A model generated the notes under the pieces. The model was not told where the DNA came from and did no database searches. It was given only the letters and a program-made list of their open reading frames with translations. Of a stretch of 64,000 bases of DNA, positions 9,617 through 18,668 are shown piece by piece. The translations under genes were made by a program, and so were the position numbers. Location of the stretch: contig DATNCQ010000062.1 in the NCBI GenBank assembly GCA_035571515.1, forward strand, positions 1 through 64,000. The letters are read 5' to 3'. This DNA is from Gp6-AA40 sp035571515. GTDB lineage: Bacteria; Acidobacteriota; Vicinamibacteria; Vicinamibacterales; UBA2999. The stretch's first letter is position 1. The number at the start of each line of letters is the position of its first letter.

Positions 9617-10465
9617 ATGGCCATCAAGACTGTCGGGGTCCTCGGTTGCGGCCTGATGGGATCGGGGATCGCGCAGGTCGCGGCCGGCGCCGGCTACAGG
9701 ACGATCGTCCGCGAGGTCAACGACACGGCGCTGCAGGCCGGCCTCGGCCGCATCAAGAAATTCCTCTCCGACGGCGTCGCCAAAGGGAAGGTCACCGAAG
9801 AGGCGCAGACCAAGACGCTGGGCAACCTCACCGGCACGACCAGCACCGCCGACCTGCAGGACTGCGACATCGTCATCGAGGCGATCGTCGAGAGCCTCGA
9901 CGAGAAGCGCGCGATCTACGCCGCCGTCGAAGCCGCGGTGCGGCCGGAGACGATCATCGCGTCGAACACCTCGTCGCTCTGCATCACGGAGCTGGCGGCG
10001 GCGACGAAGCGGCCCGATCGGTTCGGCGGCCTGCACTTCTTCAACCCGGTGCCGCTGATGAAGCTCGTCGAGGTGATCCGCGCGCTGACGACCAGCGAGG
10101 AGACCGGTCAGGCGCTCACCGCCTTTGCCGCCTCGCTCGGCAAGGAACCGATCGCCGCGCCCGATCGTCCCGGCTTCATCGTCAACCGGCTGCTGGTGCC
10201 GTACCTGCTCGACGCGATTCGCGAGTACGAGCGCGGGCTCGGGACGATCGAGGACATCGACAAGGGGATGAAGCTGGGCTGCGGCTACCCGATGGGGCCG
10301 TTCACGCTGCTCGACTTCGTCGGCCTCGACACGACCTACTACATCGCCAACATCATGTTCGAGGAGTTCCGCGAGCCGCGGTTCGCGCCGCCGCCGCTGC
10401 TGAAGCGGATGGTGCTGGCCGGGCATCACGGCCGGAAGACAAAGCGGGGCTTCTACACCTATTAG
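9617..10465 (+). CDS. 3-hydroxybutyryl-CoA dehydrogenase
   Basis: A 282-residue single-function 3-hydroxyacyl-CoA dehydrogenase. The NAD-binding Rossmann motif GVLGCGLMGSGIAQ is at 7-20. The catalytic histidine lies in LHFFNPVPLMKLVEVI, and the C-terminal helical domain includes RPGFIVNRLLVPYL and GPFTLLDFVGLD. It oxidises (S)-3-hydroxyacyl-CoA to 3-oxoacyl-CoA, the step before the upstream thiolase. The ATG follows the thiolase stop with no gap. The gene ends directly against a REP-like palindrome pair. Confidence 0.92.
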   Translation: MAIKTVGVLGCGLMGSGIAQVAAGAGYRTIVREVNDTALQAGLGRIKKFLSDGVAKGKVTEEAQTKTLGNLTGTTSTADLQDCDIVIEAIVESLDEKRAIYAAVEAAVRPETIIASNTSSLCITELAAATKRPDRFGGLHFFNPVPLMKLVEVIRALTTSEETGQALTAFAASLGKEPIAAPDRPGFIVNRLLVPYLLDAIREYERGLGTIEDIDKGMKLGCGYPMGPFTLLDFVGLDTTYYIANIMFEEFREPRFAPPPLLKRMVLAGHHGRKTKRGFYTY

Positions 10466-10523
10466 GTCCGCCTGAAGGCGGACTCTACCGGTATTCGTAG
10501 GGGCCGGCTTTAGCCGGACCTAC
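10466..10523 (-). repeat. Two REP-like palindromes between convergent genes
   Basis: The first is a hairpin GTCCGCC-TGAA-GGCGGAC followed by CTAC (10466-10488). The second, 10497-10523, pairs GGCCGGCT with AGCCGGAC and carries GTAG and CTAC at its two ends. On the minus strand each has the 5' GTAG foot typical of REP elements. They sit between convergent genes and could act as a two-way terminator. The acpS stop codon (10520-10522) lies inside the second one. Confidence 0.75.
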
Positions 10524-10900
10524 GCCTTCAGCAGCATCACGTGCGCGATCGCGAGCTCGCGCGAATGCGTGAGCGTGACGACCGCGCTGGTCGCGCCCAT
10601 CGCCTGCATCCGCGCCGCCGCGCCGCCGTGGAAGGCGAGACGCGGGGGACCGTGACGGCGGACCACCTCGATGCCCGTCCAGTAGACACCGCGCGAGTGG
10701 CCGGTGCCGAGCGCCTTCATCGCCGCTTCTTTCGCGGCGAAGCGGGCGGCGTACGACGACGCAAAGTCGCGCTTGCCCTGGCAGTAGGCGATTTCCCCGT
10801 CGGTGAAGACACGCCGCAGGAACCTCTCGCCGTAGCGCTCGATCATGCTGGCGACGCGCTCGATTTCGGTCGCGTCGAGCCCGACACCTATAATCTCCAT
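10520..10900 (-). CDS. acpS: Holo-[acyl-carrier-protein] synthase
   Basis: A 126-residue enzyme of the AcpS phosphopantetheinyl transferase family. It moves the 4'-phosphopantetheine arm of CoA onto acyl carrier protein. The signatures are present: IIGVGLDATEIERV at the start (metal-binding Asp), FAAKEAAMKALGTG in the middle (catalytic Glu and Lys), and VTLTHSRELAIAHV near the end. The ATG at 10900 gives the usual family length; longer in-frame versions would overlap the divergent pgeF gene. The final codon and stop fall inside a REP-like palindrome. Confidence 0.93.
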   Translation of the reverse strand: MEIIGVGLDATEIERVASMIERYGERFLRRVFTDGEIAYCQGKRDFASSYAARFAAKEAAMKALGTGHSRGVYWTGIEVVRRHGPPRLAFHGGAAARMQAMGATSAVVTLTHSRELAIAHVMLLKA

Positions 10901-10917
10901 CCGTCCCCGGATCCTAC

Positions 10918-11727
10918 ATGACGCGTCCCGAGGTTCCCGCCAGCTTCCACTGGACCGACGAAACATGGGGCGCCGCGCTGCGGTGCCGGCCGCTCGAGCC
11001 AATCGCGCTCCACTTGTTTACGACGCGACAACTGCAGTTACCATCCGCGGCCGCGTCGCAGGCGCTTGCCTCCGCCCTCGGCGTGCCGCCGGAGCGCGTC
11101 GTGTCGCTGAACCAGGTCCACGGGCGGGAGGCCGTCACCGTGAGGCGGAACGTCGCGGCAGCGGAGCTGCTCGCGATGCAGGCGGAGCGGCGGCAGGCGG
11201 ACGCGGTCGTCTCCGATGCCCCGGACGTCGCGCTCGTGGTTCGAGCCGCCGATTGCGTGCCGCTGCTGATTGGCGACAGCCGGACCGGCGCGGTGGCGGC
11301 GGTGCACGCGGGGTGGCGCGGCACCGCGGCGGGCGTCGCGGCCGCTGCCATCGGCGCGCTGGCACGCGATTTCGGCAGCCGCCCCGGCGATCTCGTCGTC
11401 GCCATCGGGCCGGCGATCGGGCCGTGCTGCTATGAGGTCGGCTCGGACCTGGTGGACGCGTTCGCCGCCGCCGGCCACGAACGGTATCTCATCGACCGGT
11501 GGTTCATGACGCCGCGCGGCCAGAAAATGCGGCTCGACGTCGTCGGCGCCAATCGCGATCAACTGGTTCTCTCGGGGGTCCGCGAGGAGAACATCCACGC
11601 GTGCGGGCTGTGTACCGCCATGCACCTCGATGTGCTCACGTCCTATCGCGCCGAGCGGGACAAGGCGGGCCGGATTGCGGGCGCCATCCGCGCGTCGAGG
11701 GGTGCGTCGACTGGTAACCGCAGTTAA
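10918..11727 (+). CDS. pgeF: Peptidoglycan editing factor / laccase-domain purine nucleosidase (YfiH family)
   Basis: A 269-residue member of the YfiH/YlmD family. Visible motifs are FTTR near the N-terminus, RAADCVPLL, the zinc-binding HAGWRGTAAG, IGPAIGPCCYEVG, and the C-terminal CGLCTAMHLDVLTSYR. These supply the Cys and His residues that bind zinc. Family members have been described as purine nucleoside phosphorylases/adenosine deaminases and, in E. coli, as preventing misincorporation into peptidoglycan. The gene is divergent from acpS with a 17-base gap. Confidence 0.88.
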   Translation: MTRPEVPASFHWTDETWGAALRCRPLEPIALHLFTTRQLQLPSAAASQALASALGVPPERVVSLNQVHGREAVTVRRNVAAAELLAMQAERRQADAVVSDAPDVALVVRAADCVPLLIGDSRTGAVAAVHAGWRGTAAGVAAAAIGALARDFGSRPGDLVVAIGPAIGPCCYEVGSDLVDAFAAAGHERYLIDRWFMTPRGQKMRLDVVGANRDQLVLSGVREENIHACGLCTAMHLDVLTSYRAERDKAGRIAGAIRASRGASTGNRS

Positions 11728-11936
11728 CACCTGGCATCGCGCCGTTTCGGCACCGTTCGCGTGCCGGTCGATAACATCGTCGCGCTGAGACACTTCACGC
11801 GACAACACCTCGCCTCGCATCCGGGCGCGCCACTTGCCACGACTCTCCACGCCAGCGCAGGCGGACCGCGAACGCGGTGCGCCAAGCCAGAACTGCAACG
11901 TCGCGTCGCACGGCGATGCGACATGTGGAGGACGCC

Positions 11937-12245
11937 GTGGTCGTCAAAATCATCACACCAAGCGAGAAGAACGCGTTGCCCGGCAAGCTTGCCGAGGCCG
12001 AACTGCATTTCACCGAAGGCGTCCTGGACGGCCTGAAGCTGATCGGCTTCACGGTGTGGGAGCGGCGTGGCGGCGGCGGCCGCAACGTCACCTTCCCCGC
12101 GCGCTCCTATTCGGTCAACGGCGAGCGCCGCAGCTTCGCGCTGCTGCGGCCGACGGCTGGTGACGCGACGTCGCACGACCGCGTGCGCGAGCTGATCCTC
12201 GAGGCCTACACGGAATTCGAGGAGAAGGCCGCGATCGCCTCGTGA
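11937..12245 (+). CDS. Small SpoVG-like protein of unknown function
   Basis: A 102-residue protein beginning with GTG at 11937, preceded by GGAGG with a 5-base gap. Longer ATG starts upstream lack a ribosome site. The pattern of strands, the central GLKLIGFTVWE, the NVTFPARSY segment and the C-terminal helix RVRELILEAYTEF resemble the SpoVG fold, a small nucleic-acid-binding beta-sheet followed by a helix. That resemblance is by eye and uncertain. It is a single gene convergent to the membrane glycosyltransferase. Confidence 0.65.
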   Translation: MVVKIITPSEKNALPGKLAEAELHFTEGVLDGLKLIGFTVWERRGGGGRNVTFPARSYSVNGERRSFALLRPTAGDATSHDRVRELILEAYTEFEEKAAIAS

Positions 12246-12290
12246 CGGGCTGCGTGCCGGGCGTCGCTGCGGACCGTCGGGACCGCGGTG

Positions 12291-13814
12291 CTAATGGACC
12301 CGGTCCGCGGGCCATGTGCGCGCCGAGCCACGGTCGTCGGGGTCGTAGAGAAAGACGCGCGTCTCCTCGCCGAATTCGGCGCGGGGCCGCCAGTCCAGCT
12401 GCGCGTAAGGTGACCGTGGGTATTTCCTGGCGAGCTGCGGCAGCTCCCAGTCCTCGACGAGCAGCACGGGGTGGCGGCCGATGGCACGAAGCGCCGCGAG
12501 CGCGAGGTCGAAGTCGACGTCGAGCTGATCCCAGCGAAGGATGGGCAGGGTGGCGTAGTAGCGCGCGCTGCCGCTCTCCTGCCCGGTGACGACAACCGTG
12601 TCGGCGGGAAGCGCCGAGGCGAGGTAGCGGCCCGCCAGGCTGTAGCGCGACTCGTAGCGGCGCATGTTGAACGCCTGCTCCTGACGGGCGCGGTCGACGT
12701 TCATCGATGCTGCCGCGGCGAGCGCGCCGAGGAACACCGCCGCGCGCAGCGGGAGCGGGAGCCGCGACAACGCGTTTGTGCATAGCGCGCCGATCAGCAC
12801 GAAGAGCAGTGGAAACGCCGGCAGGAGGAAACGGAGGTACGACCATTCGGCGAACACGCCGTACGGGAGGTACGAGCCGACCACGATGGCAACGGCGATC
12901 GTCGCCAGCACCAACGGTTGCTTCAGCGGCGGGGCGTCGACGCGCCGGCCCCGTGTGGCGGCAAGGACGGCCACCGCGGCGAGGGCGAGCAGCAGCGCCG
13001 CGGTCTCACCGGCGAGCATTCGCTTCGCGTACGCGACGGCATTGGGCCCGATGTTGCCCGGCGTGTACAGCTCGCTGGCCGTCCCGTATCCCGATGCGAG
13101 CGGGCTTCCGTAGAGCCGCCACTGCATCAGGAATTGCGCGCCCGCAGCTGGGACCAGGCCCGCGACGAAGGCAATCAGGCGGTCGGGCCGCAGCCGGCGC
13201 TCGTGATGACCACGCGGAAGGTTCAGCACTGCGAAGGCCACGACCGCCGCGAACGGGAGCAGGTTGGGCCGCGTCAGAACCGCCAGCCCCGTCGTCGCCC
13301 CGGCCGCGAGCGGTCCGTTGGGCAGCGGTGACAGCGCGAAAAGGAGGGCGAGGGTCCACCACGCGGTGACGGCAACGTCGCTCATCGGCTGGACGACCTG
13401 GAACAGGACGATAGGACTGGTCGCGAGGAGGAGCGCAGCGGCGAGACCGGCGCGGCGCGAGTGCAGTCGCGCGCCGGCGCCGTAGGTGGCGAAGACTGCC
13501 ACGGCGCCGAGAATCGGCACGACGAGGTATGCCGCGAGCTCGCCTCCCAGCAGGCGAACGGGAGCCATCGCGAGCGGCAGACCCGCTGGATACGTGGGCA
13601 CCAGCTCGCCCGCCTCGCCCCCGGGCCGGTAGCCGAGCGGCGCGAATGCCCACGTGGCATTGGGCCACGCCACCTCGCGCGCCAGCGGCTCGTCGTCTGC
13701 GAGATGGGCCGAGGCGATCAGCCGCGCCTCGCTGATGTAGCCCGACGCGTCGGAGCTCGATGCCGAATAGGTGCCGTGCGCGACCCCGACGCCGGCCGCG
13801 GCCGCGGCGAGCAC
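12291..13814 (-). CDS. Multi-pass membrane glycosyltransferase-like protein (GT39/ArnT type), 5' end unresolved
   Basis: The visible 507 residues form a chain of membrane helices with the luminal-loop look of polyprenyl-phosphate-sugar-using transferases: an acidic segment SSSDASGYISEARL after the first helix, then about 10 hydrophobic helices and a soluble C-terminal domain. The earliest standard start in frame is GTG at 13814. The same frame stays open upstream to about 14135 and encodes two more hydrophobic segments (for example ALAAFVVFVSVSI), with no ATG, GTG or TTG. The true start is therefore either non-standard or hidden by a sequencing error. The gene follows the radical SAM gene. 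Its sugar and acceptor are unknown. Confidence 0.7.
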   Translation of the reverse strand: MLAAAAAGVGVAHGTYSASSSDASGYISEARLIASAHLADDEPLAREVAWPNATWAFAPLGYRPGGEAGELVPTYPAGLPLAMAPVRLLGGELAAYLVVPILGAVAVFATYGAGARLHSRRAGLAAALLLATSPIVLFQVVQPMSDVAVTAWWTLALLFALSPLPNGPLAAGATTGLAVLTRPNLLPFAAVVAFAVLNLPRGHHERRLRPDRLIAFVAGLVPAAGAQFLMQWRLYGSPLASGYGTASELYTPGNIGPNAVAYAKRMLAGETAALLLALAAVAVLAATRGRRVDAPPLKQPLVLATIAVAIVVGSYLPYGVFAEWSYLRFLLPAFPLLFVLIGALCTNALSRLPLPLRAAVFLGALAAAASMNVDRARQEQAFNMRRYESRYSLAGRYLASALPADTVVVTGQESGSARYYATLPILRWDQLDVDFDLALAALRAIGRHPVLLVEDWELPQLARKYPRSPYAQLDWRPRAEFGEETRVFLYDPDDRGSARTWPADRVH

Positions 13815-14092
13815 GAGGGCGCAGGCGGCGGCACGATCGTCGATCCACTGCCAGGCCGCCGAGAAGGCTTCGACTAATGCCGCGCGGCCCGAGAGCGCAG
13901 CGGCGGCAAACGCGGCGAGCGCAACGAGTAGCGGCGCGCGCCAGCCGTGCGCGGAGAAATGCAGTGGACCGGCGCGGAGGGTGAAGCCGCCTGTGATGGA
14001 GACGCTGACGAAGACGACGAACGCGGCGAGGGCGAGGGCGGCGAGGAGACGTCCGGCGGCGCGGCGTGCGGCGACCCGCGAGGCCGGCGGCG

Positions 14093-15874
14093 CTACTTCA
14101 GAATGGGCAGGAGCCGTGCGTCGTCCTTCTGCCGTTCAGACGGAAGAGAGCCCACGCGTTTGTCAGCGCGGTGGGGGGCAAGGGTCCACTCCTCGCGGAG
14201 CGCCTTGTCGAATTCGGAGCGGAAGAATTGATCCTTGAGACCGCCGTCGATGATGTCCCACGGCAGCACCGCGTCGGCCGAACGGTCGCGGAAGACGTAG
14301 AAGTCCGCGTCCACGCCGGTCTCGGCGACCGCCGCGCGCCAGTTGCCGCCGTTCCGCTCGGCGGCCTCGATGGCCGCCGCGACGCGCCGGTCGCCGAGCG
14401 AGAGCAGCGCCTGGTAGAAGGAATGCCGCTCCGACTTGATGTTGAAGTAAACGTTGTCGATGCCGGCTATCAGGCTCTTCATCCGCCTGATCTTCCGGCC
14501 GATCGACCCGTCGTCCTCCATCGGGAGCCACTGATACGCGGTGCCAGGCTTCGGCACGAGCGGGTTGACGCTGCCGACGATGCGTCCGATGTGGCCGCGG
14601 CCGCGCTGGTGGCGCAGCATGATCTCCCGGAGCTGCTGCGTCATGTCGCGGATGGCGACGAGGTCGGCATCCGTCTCCGTCGGCAGGCCGATCATGAAAT
14701 AGAGCTTCAGGTTCTCGAAGCCGCTCTCGAAAATCATGTCGGCGGCCGCGAGGATCTCGTCGTTGGTGATCGTCTTGTTGATCACCCGCCGCAACCGGTC
14801 GGAGCCGGTCTCCGGCGCAATCGTAATCGTCCGTTCGCCGCTCTGCCGGAGCAGCGAGAGGATCGTCGGCGTCAGGTCGTCGAGCCGCAGCGACGCGGGG
14901 CTGATCGAATAGCCCATCGCCACGAGCCGCGTGAGGATCTCCTCGATCTCCGGGTGGTCGCAGAGCGCGATCGAGACGAGCCCGGCGTGGTTCGAGTAGC
15001 GGCGCGCGCTCTCCGCCAGCTGCAGGATGCGATCTTTCGGAAACGCGCGCACAGGCAGGTAGTTGTAACCGGCCCAGCAGAAGCGGCAGAGGTTCGCGCA
15101 CCCGCGAACGACTTCGACCAGGAAACGCGAGCCCAGCTCCGTGTCGGGCGTGAAGATGGTCGTCGCCGGCGGATCCACCGCTTCCGTCGTCTTGAGCGCC
15201 GCCTTCTTCACCGTCGCCGGGGCGCCGGTGCCGGGCTTCGGAACGAACGCTTCGATGCCGCCGCCGGGCTGGTGTATGACGTCGTAGAACGACGGGACGT
15301 AGAACCCGCGCTCCGCCGCAAGACGTCGCAGCAGGTCGTCCCGGTCCGACGCGGTCTTGAACGCGGCGAGCAGCGACGGCACGAGCGCTTCGCCCTCACC
15401 GGCGGCGACGACGTCCGCGAACGGCGCCAGCGGCTCGGGGTTCACGAACGTCACCGCGCCGCCGATCATCACCAGCGGGTCGCGGTGCGTCCGCTCCGCC
15501 GCGCGCGGCTTCAATCCCGCCAGCCGGAGCAGCGAGACGACGTTCGTGTAATCCCACTCGAACGAGACCGAGAACGCGAAGATGTCGAACTCGTTGACGG
15601 GGGTCTGCGATTCGAGCGTGACGAGCGGCGCGCCGCCCGACAGCTGCGCGGCCAGCTCGCTCTTCGGTGGCAGGAACACGCGCTCGCAGACGATGTCGTG
15701 CTCGGCGTTGAACAGCTTGTAGACCGTCTGGAAGCCGAGGTTCGACATCCCGACGAAGTAGGTGTTGGGAAACGCGAGCGCGACGCGAAGCCGTCCGCCG
15801 TGCGGCTTCGACACGTAGCCCACTTCCTTCGAAAGGATGTCGCGGGCGCGCTCACGCTGCTGCCAGGGCTTCAT
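14093..15874 (-). CDS. B12-binding radical SAM protein (TIGR03960-like)
   Basis: A 593-residue protein with an N-terminal cobalamin-binding-like domain (RVALAFPNTYFVGMSNLG) and a radical SAM core. The core cluster cysteines C259, C263 and C266 are in RGCANLCRFCWAGYNYLPVR. The remaining core carries the SAM-contacting stretch TITIAPETGSDRLRRVINK and LYFMIGLPTETDADL. This matches the TIGR03960 family, which is often found near cell-shape or ribosome genes and whose substrate is not known to me. The ATG at 15874 gives the conserved N-terminus. It lies 83 bases downstream of ftsZ on the same strand, so it may be the tail of the dcw transcript. Confidence 0.85.
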   Translation of the reverse strand: MKPWQQRERARDILSKEVGYVSKPHGGRLRVALAFPNTYFVGMSNLGFQTVYKLFNAEHDIVCERVFLPPKSELAAQLSGGAPLVTLESQTPVNEFDIFAFSVSFEWDYTNVVSLLRLAGLKPRAAERTHRDPLVMIGGAVTFVNPEPLAPFADVVAAGEGEALVPSLLAAFKTASDRDDLLRRLAAERGFYVPSFYDVIHQPGGGIEAFVPKPGTGAPATVKKAALKTTEAVDPPATTIFTPDTELGSRFLVEVVRGCANLCRFCWAGYNYLPVRAFPKDRILQLAESARRYSNHAGLVSIALCDHPEIEEILTRLVAMGYSISPASLRLDDLTPTILSLLRQSGERTITIAPETGSDRLRRVINKTITNDEILAAADMIFESGFENLKLYFMIGLPTETDADLVAIRDMTQQLREIMLRHQRGRGHIGRIVGSVNPLVPKPGTAYQWLPMEDDGSIGRKIRRMKSLIAGIDNVYFNIKSERHSFYQALLSLGDRRVAAAIEAAERNGGNWRAAVAETGVDADFYVFRDRSADAVLPWDIIDGGLKDQFFRSEFDKALREEWTLAPHRADKRVGSLPSERQKDDARLLPILK

Positions 15875-15957
15875 GGATGATCGCCGGGGACCCGTTCGCG
15901 TGCTGCTGCTGCGACGTCGGCGATCGCGCGCCCCCGGGGTTTACCTAGTGTATGGCA

Positions 15958-17313
15958 TCAATTCTGGCGGCGCAGGAACGCGGGCACGTCGAGCGGCGAT
16001 GAGAGGTCGAGGCCGTTTTCGTGCGTCTCACCCGCCAGAATCGCCTCGCCCGCCCTGCGCGCCTCACCCCGGCCGGCCTCGCCCGCCCCGCTGCCCCCCG
16101 CTTCACCCGCCCCACCCGCCTTGCCGATGAGCGGCAGGCTCAGCTCGAGCGCCGGGCGCCGGGCCACGGTGAACGCGGGCGGCTGCTCGACGCCGGCGTG
16201 CGGCACGGCTGGCGGCGGCGCCTGCGCCGCGACGGCCTCCCCCCGCGCCAGCTGCGTCGTGTAGCTCGTGAGATCGGTCGGCGTCGGCAGCGCCGCGGAG
16301 GGGATGTGACGCGCGCGGCCGACGCGTTCGAAGCCGGTCGCGATGACCGTGATCTTCACGCGGCCCGAGAGCTCCGGATCGATCACCGCGCCGAAGATGA
16401 TGTTCGCGTCCTCGTGCGCCGCCTCCTGGATGACGCACGACGCCTCGTTCACCTCCACCAGCGACATGTCCGGCCCGCCGGTCACGTTGATGATCACGCC
16501 GCGGGCGCCGTTGACCGAGCTGTCCTCGAGCAGCGGGCTCGACACCGCGCGCTCGGCCGCCTGCATCGCGCGGCGATCGCCATCGGCGACGCCCGTGCCC
16601 ATCATCGCCACGCCCATGCCCGACATGATCGTCTTGACGTCCGCGAAGTCGAGGTTGATCAGCCCCGGCACGAGGATCAGATCGGAGATACCCTGGATTG
16701 CCTGGCGCAGGACGTCGTCCGCGAGGCCGAACGCGTCGGTGATCGAGGTCCGGCGATCGACGACGCTGAGAAGGCGCTCGTTGGGAATGGTGATGATGGT
16801 GTCGACGCAGTCGCGCAGCGCCTCGAGGCCCGCCTCCGCGTGCTGCGCGCGCTTCTTTCCTTCGAACCTGAACGGCTTGGTGACCACGCCGATGGTCAGC
16901 GCGCCGAGCTCGCTCGCGAGGCTCGCAATCACCGGCGCCGCGCCCGTGCCGGTGCCGCCGCCGAGACCGGTCGTGACGAAGATCATGTCGGCGCCCGAGA
17001 GCGCCTGAATGATCGAGTCGGTGTCCTCGAGCGCCGCCTGCCGCCCGATATTGGGATCCGCGCCCGCGCCGAGCCCCTTGGTCAGCTTCTGACCGAGCTG
17101 CAGCTTGATCGCCGCGTGGCTGTGGTCGAGCGCCTGCGCGTCGGTGTTGGCGACGATGAACTCGACGCCGGTGAGGCCGACCTCCACCATGCGGTTCACG
17201 GCATTGCTGCCGCCGCCGCCGACGCCGATCACCTTGATCTTCGCGCCGCGGCGCGCCGCCGGGTCGAGCGTCAGCCGGAGCTCCTGTGCCTCGCGCGCAT
17301 CGGACTTCTTCAT
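15958..17313 (-). CDS. ftsZ: Cell division protein FtsZ
   Basis: The tubulin-like GTPase that forms the cytokinetic ring. It has 451 residues. The tubulin signature GGGTGTG is at 118-124, the N-terminal nucleotide loop VGGGGSNAVNRM at about 31-42, and the synergy loop NLDFADVKTIM in the middle. The conserved C-terminal peptide LDVPAFLRRQ, which binds FtsA and other partners, ends the protein. The linker before it is long and unusually rich in Gly, Ala and Glu (AGGAGEAGGSGAGEAG). GGAGG lies 4 bases before the ATG. A triple REP-like array separates it from ftsA. Confidence 0.97.
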   Translation of the reverse strand: MKKSDAREAQELRLTLDPAARRGAKIKVIGVGGGGSNAVNRMVEVGLTGVEFIVANTDAQALDHSHAAIKLQLGQKLTKGLGAGADPNIGRQAALEDTDSIIQALSGADMIFVTTGLGGGTGTGAAPVIASLASELGALTIGVVTKPFRFEGKKRAQHAEAGLEALRDCVDTIITIPNERLLSVVDRRTSITDAFGLADDVLRQAIQGISDLILVPGLINLDFADVKTIMSGMGVAMMGTGVADGDRRAMQAAERAVSSPLLEDSSVNGARGVIINVTGGPDMSLVEVNEASCVIQEAAHEDANIIFGAVIDPELSGRVKITVIATGFERVGRARHIPSAALPTPTDLTSYTTQLARGEAVAAQAPPPAVPHAGVEQPPAFTVARRPALELSLPLIGKAGGAGEAGGSGAGEAGRGEARRAGEAILAGETHENGLDLSSPLDVPAFLRRQN

Positions 17314-17345
17314 GTCGCCTCCCTGTTACCGAACCATGAACTCGT

Positions 17346-17426
17346 GTAGGGCGGGGCCTCGCAGGACGCCGCAGTAGGGCGGCTCCTTTCGCGACAACCT
17401 GTAGGGCGGGTCCTTTCGGACCCGCC
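17346..17426 (+). repeat. Three REP-like units between ftsA and ftsZ
   Basis: Three copies of GTAGGGCGG begin at 17346, 17374 and 17401, spaced 27-28 bases. The third (17401-17426) is intact: GTAG, then GGCGGGTCC, loop TTT, and CGGACCCGCC. The first two are decayed. The third is identical over 26 bases to 43674-43699. Its place inside the dcw transcript suggests mRNA-level effects on ftsA and ftsZ, but this is inference. Confidence 0.8.
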
Positions 17427-17435
17427 AGACCGCCG

Positions 17436-18668
17436 TCAGAAAAACTCCTTGAACATCCCCCGCAGCCTCCCAGCCATCCTCCCGAACGCCCCCGCGCCCA
17501 CGCGCGCCGGCTCCGGCTCGCGGTTGCGATGTGCGTACAGCACGAGTCCGACGGGCGTCGCAAACGCCGGGCTGTTGACGTGATCCGCCAGCCCGCCGAC
17601 GTCGGAGGGTGCGCCGCGCCGGATCGGCAGATCGAAAATCTGCTCCGCGATCTCGGGCATACCTTCGAGAATCGAGCCGCCGCCGGCGAGCACGATGCCG
17701 GAGTTGAGCGCCTTCTCGTAGCCGGCGCGCCGAATCTCGTCCCAGACGAGATGGAAGATCTCCTCGGCGCGCGGCTGGAGAATCTCGGACAGGATCCGCC
17801 GCGCCATCAGCCGTGGCTTGCGGCCGCCGACGCTCGCCACGTCGATGGTGTCGTCCTCGTCGACCATCGACGAGAGCGCGCAGCCGCTTTTTCGCTTCAG
17901 CTTCTCGGCGTCGGGAATCGGCGTCCGCAGGCCGACCGCGATGTCGTTGGTGAAGTGATCGCCGCCGACGGCGACCACGCCCGTGTGCCACAGGCTGCCG
18001 CGCTCGAAGATCGCGACGTCCGCGGTGCCGCCGCCGATGTCGACCAGCGCGACGCCAAGCTCCTTCTCGTCGGGCGTCAGCACCGACTCCGACGCGGCCA
18101 GCTGCTCGATCACCGTGTCGGCCACGCTCACGCCGGCCCGGTTGACGCACGCCACCAGGTTCTGCGCCGACGAGATGGCGCCGGTGACGATGTGCACGTT
18201 GACCTCGAGCCGCGCCCCAGTCATGCCGACGGGCGCGCCGATGCCGTCCTGCTCGTCGACGACGAAGTCCTGCGGGAGCACATGGAGAATTTCGCGGCCC
18301 GTTGGCAGCGCGACGGCCTTCGCCGCGTCGATCGCCCGCCTGACGTCGTCGCGCGTGATCTCGCGGTTCTTGCCGGCGACCGCGATGACGCCGCGGCTGT
18401 TGAATCCCTTGATGTGCGGCCCCGACAGCGCCAGGTGCACCGAGTCGATCTCGACGCCCGCCATCAGCTCCGCCTCCTCGATCGCCTTCTTGATCGAGTC
18501 GACCGCCGCGTCGACGTTGACGACCACGCCGCGCTTGATGCCGCGCGATTCGGCGACACCGATGCCGACGACGTCGAGCGTCCCGTCGTCCAGGCTCTCC
18601 CCGACGACGGCGGTGACGCGGGAGGTGCCGACGTCGAGGCCGACGAGATAGCGTTCCCTGCGGGCCAC
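17436..18668 (-). CDS. ftsA: Cell division protein FtsA
   Basis: A 410-residue actin-like ATPase that tethers FtsZ to the membrane. Visible features are the phosphate-1 motif VGLDVGTSRVTAVV at the N-terminus, the phosphate-2 motif LVDIGGGTADVAIFERG, the adenosine motif IVLAGGGSILEGM, and a C-terminal amphipathic helix ending RMAGRLRGMFKEFF, which serves as the membrane anchor. The start is GTG at 18668, with GGAGG upstream. The ftsQ stop abuts this start exactly, so translation is probably coupled. Confidence 0.96.
   Translation of the reverse strand: MARRERYLVGLDVGTSRVTAVVGESLDDGTLDVVGIGVAESRGIKRGVVVNVDAAVDSIKKAIEEAELMAGVEIDSVHLALSGPHIKGFNSRGVIAVAGKNREITRDDVRRAIDAAKAVALPTGREILHVLPQDFVVDEQDGIGAPVGMTGARLEVNVHIVTGAISSAQNLVACVNRAGVSVADTVIEQLAASESVLTPDEKELGVALVDIGGGTADVAIFERGSLWHTGVVAVGGDHFTNDIAVGLRTPIPDAEKLKRKSGCALSSMVDEDDTIDVASVGGRKPRLMARRILSEILQPRAEEIFHLVWDEIRRAGYEKALNSGIVLAGGGSILEGMPEIAEQIFDLPIRRGAPSDVGGLADHVNSPAFATPVGLVLYAHRNREPEPARVGAGAFGRMAGRLRGMFKEFF

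Noticed and set aside
8374..10500. 708-codon plus-strand frame over the thiolase and dehydrogenase genes
   Set aside because: It is out of frame with both recognised enzymes, is Arg-rich and low in aromatic residues, and shows no conserved domain.
14066..15880. 604-codon plus-strand frame over the radical SAM gene
   Set aside because: The minus-strand frame has an intact CxxxCxxC radical SAM motif; this one is an antisense shadow.
17346..17426. Rho-independent terminator between ftsA and ftsZ
   Set aside because: The hairpin is strong but has no following T tract, and it belongs to the REP-like family; a full terminator here would uncouple ftsZ from the cluster.
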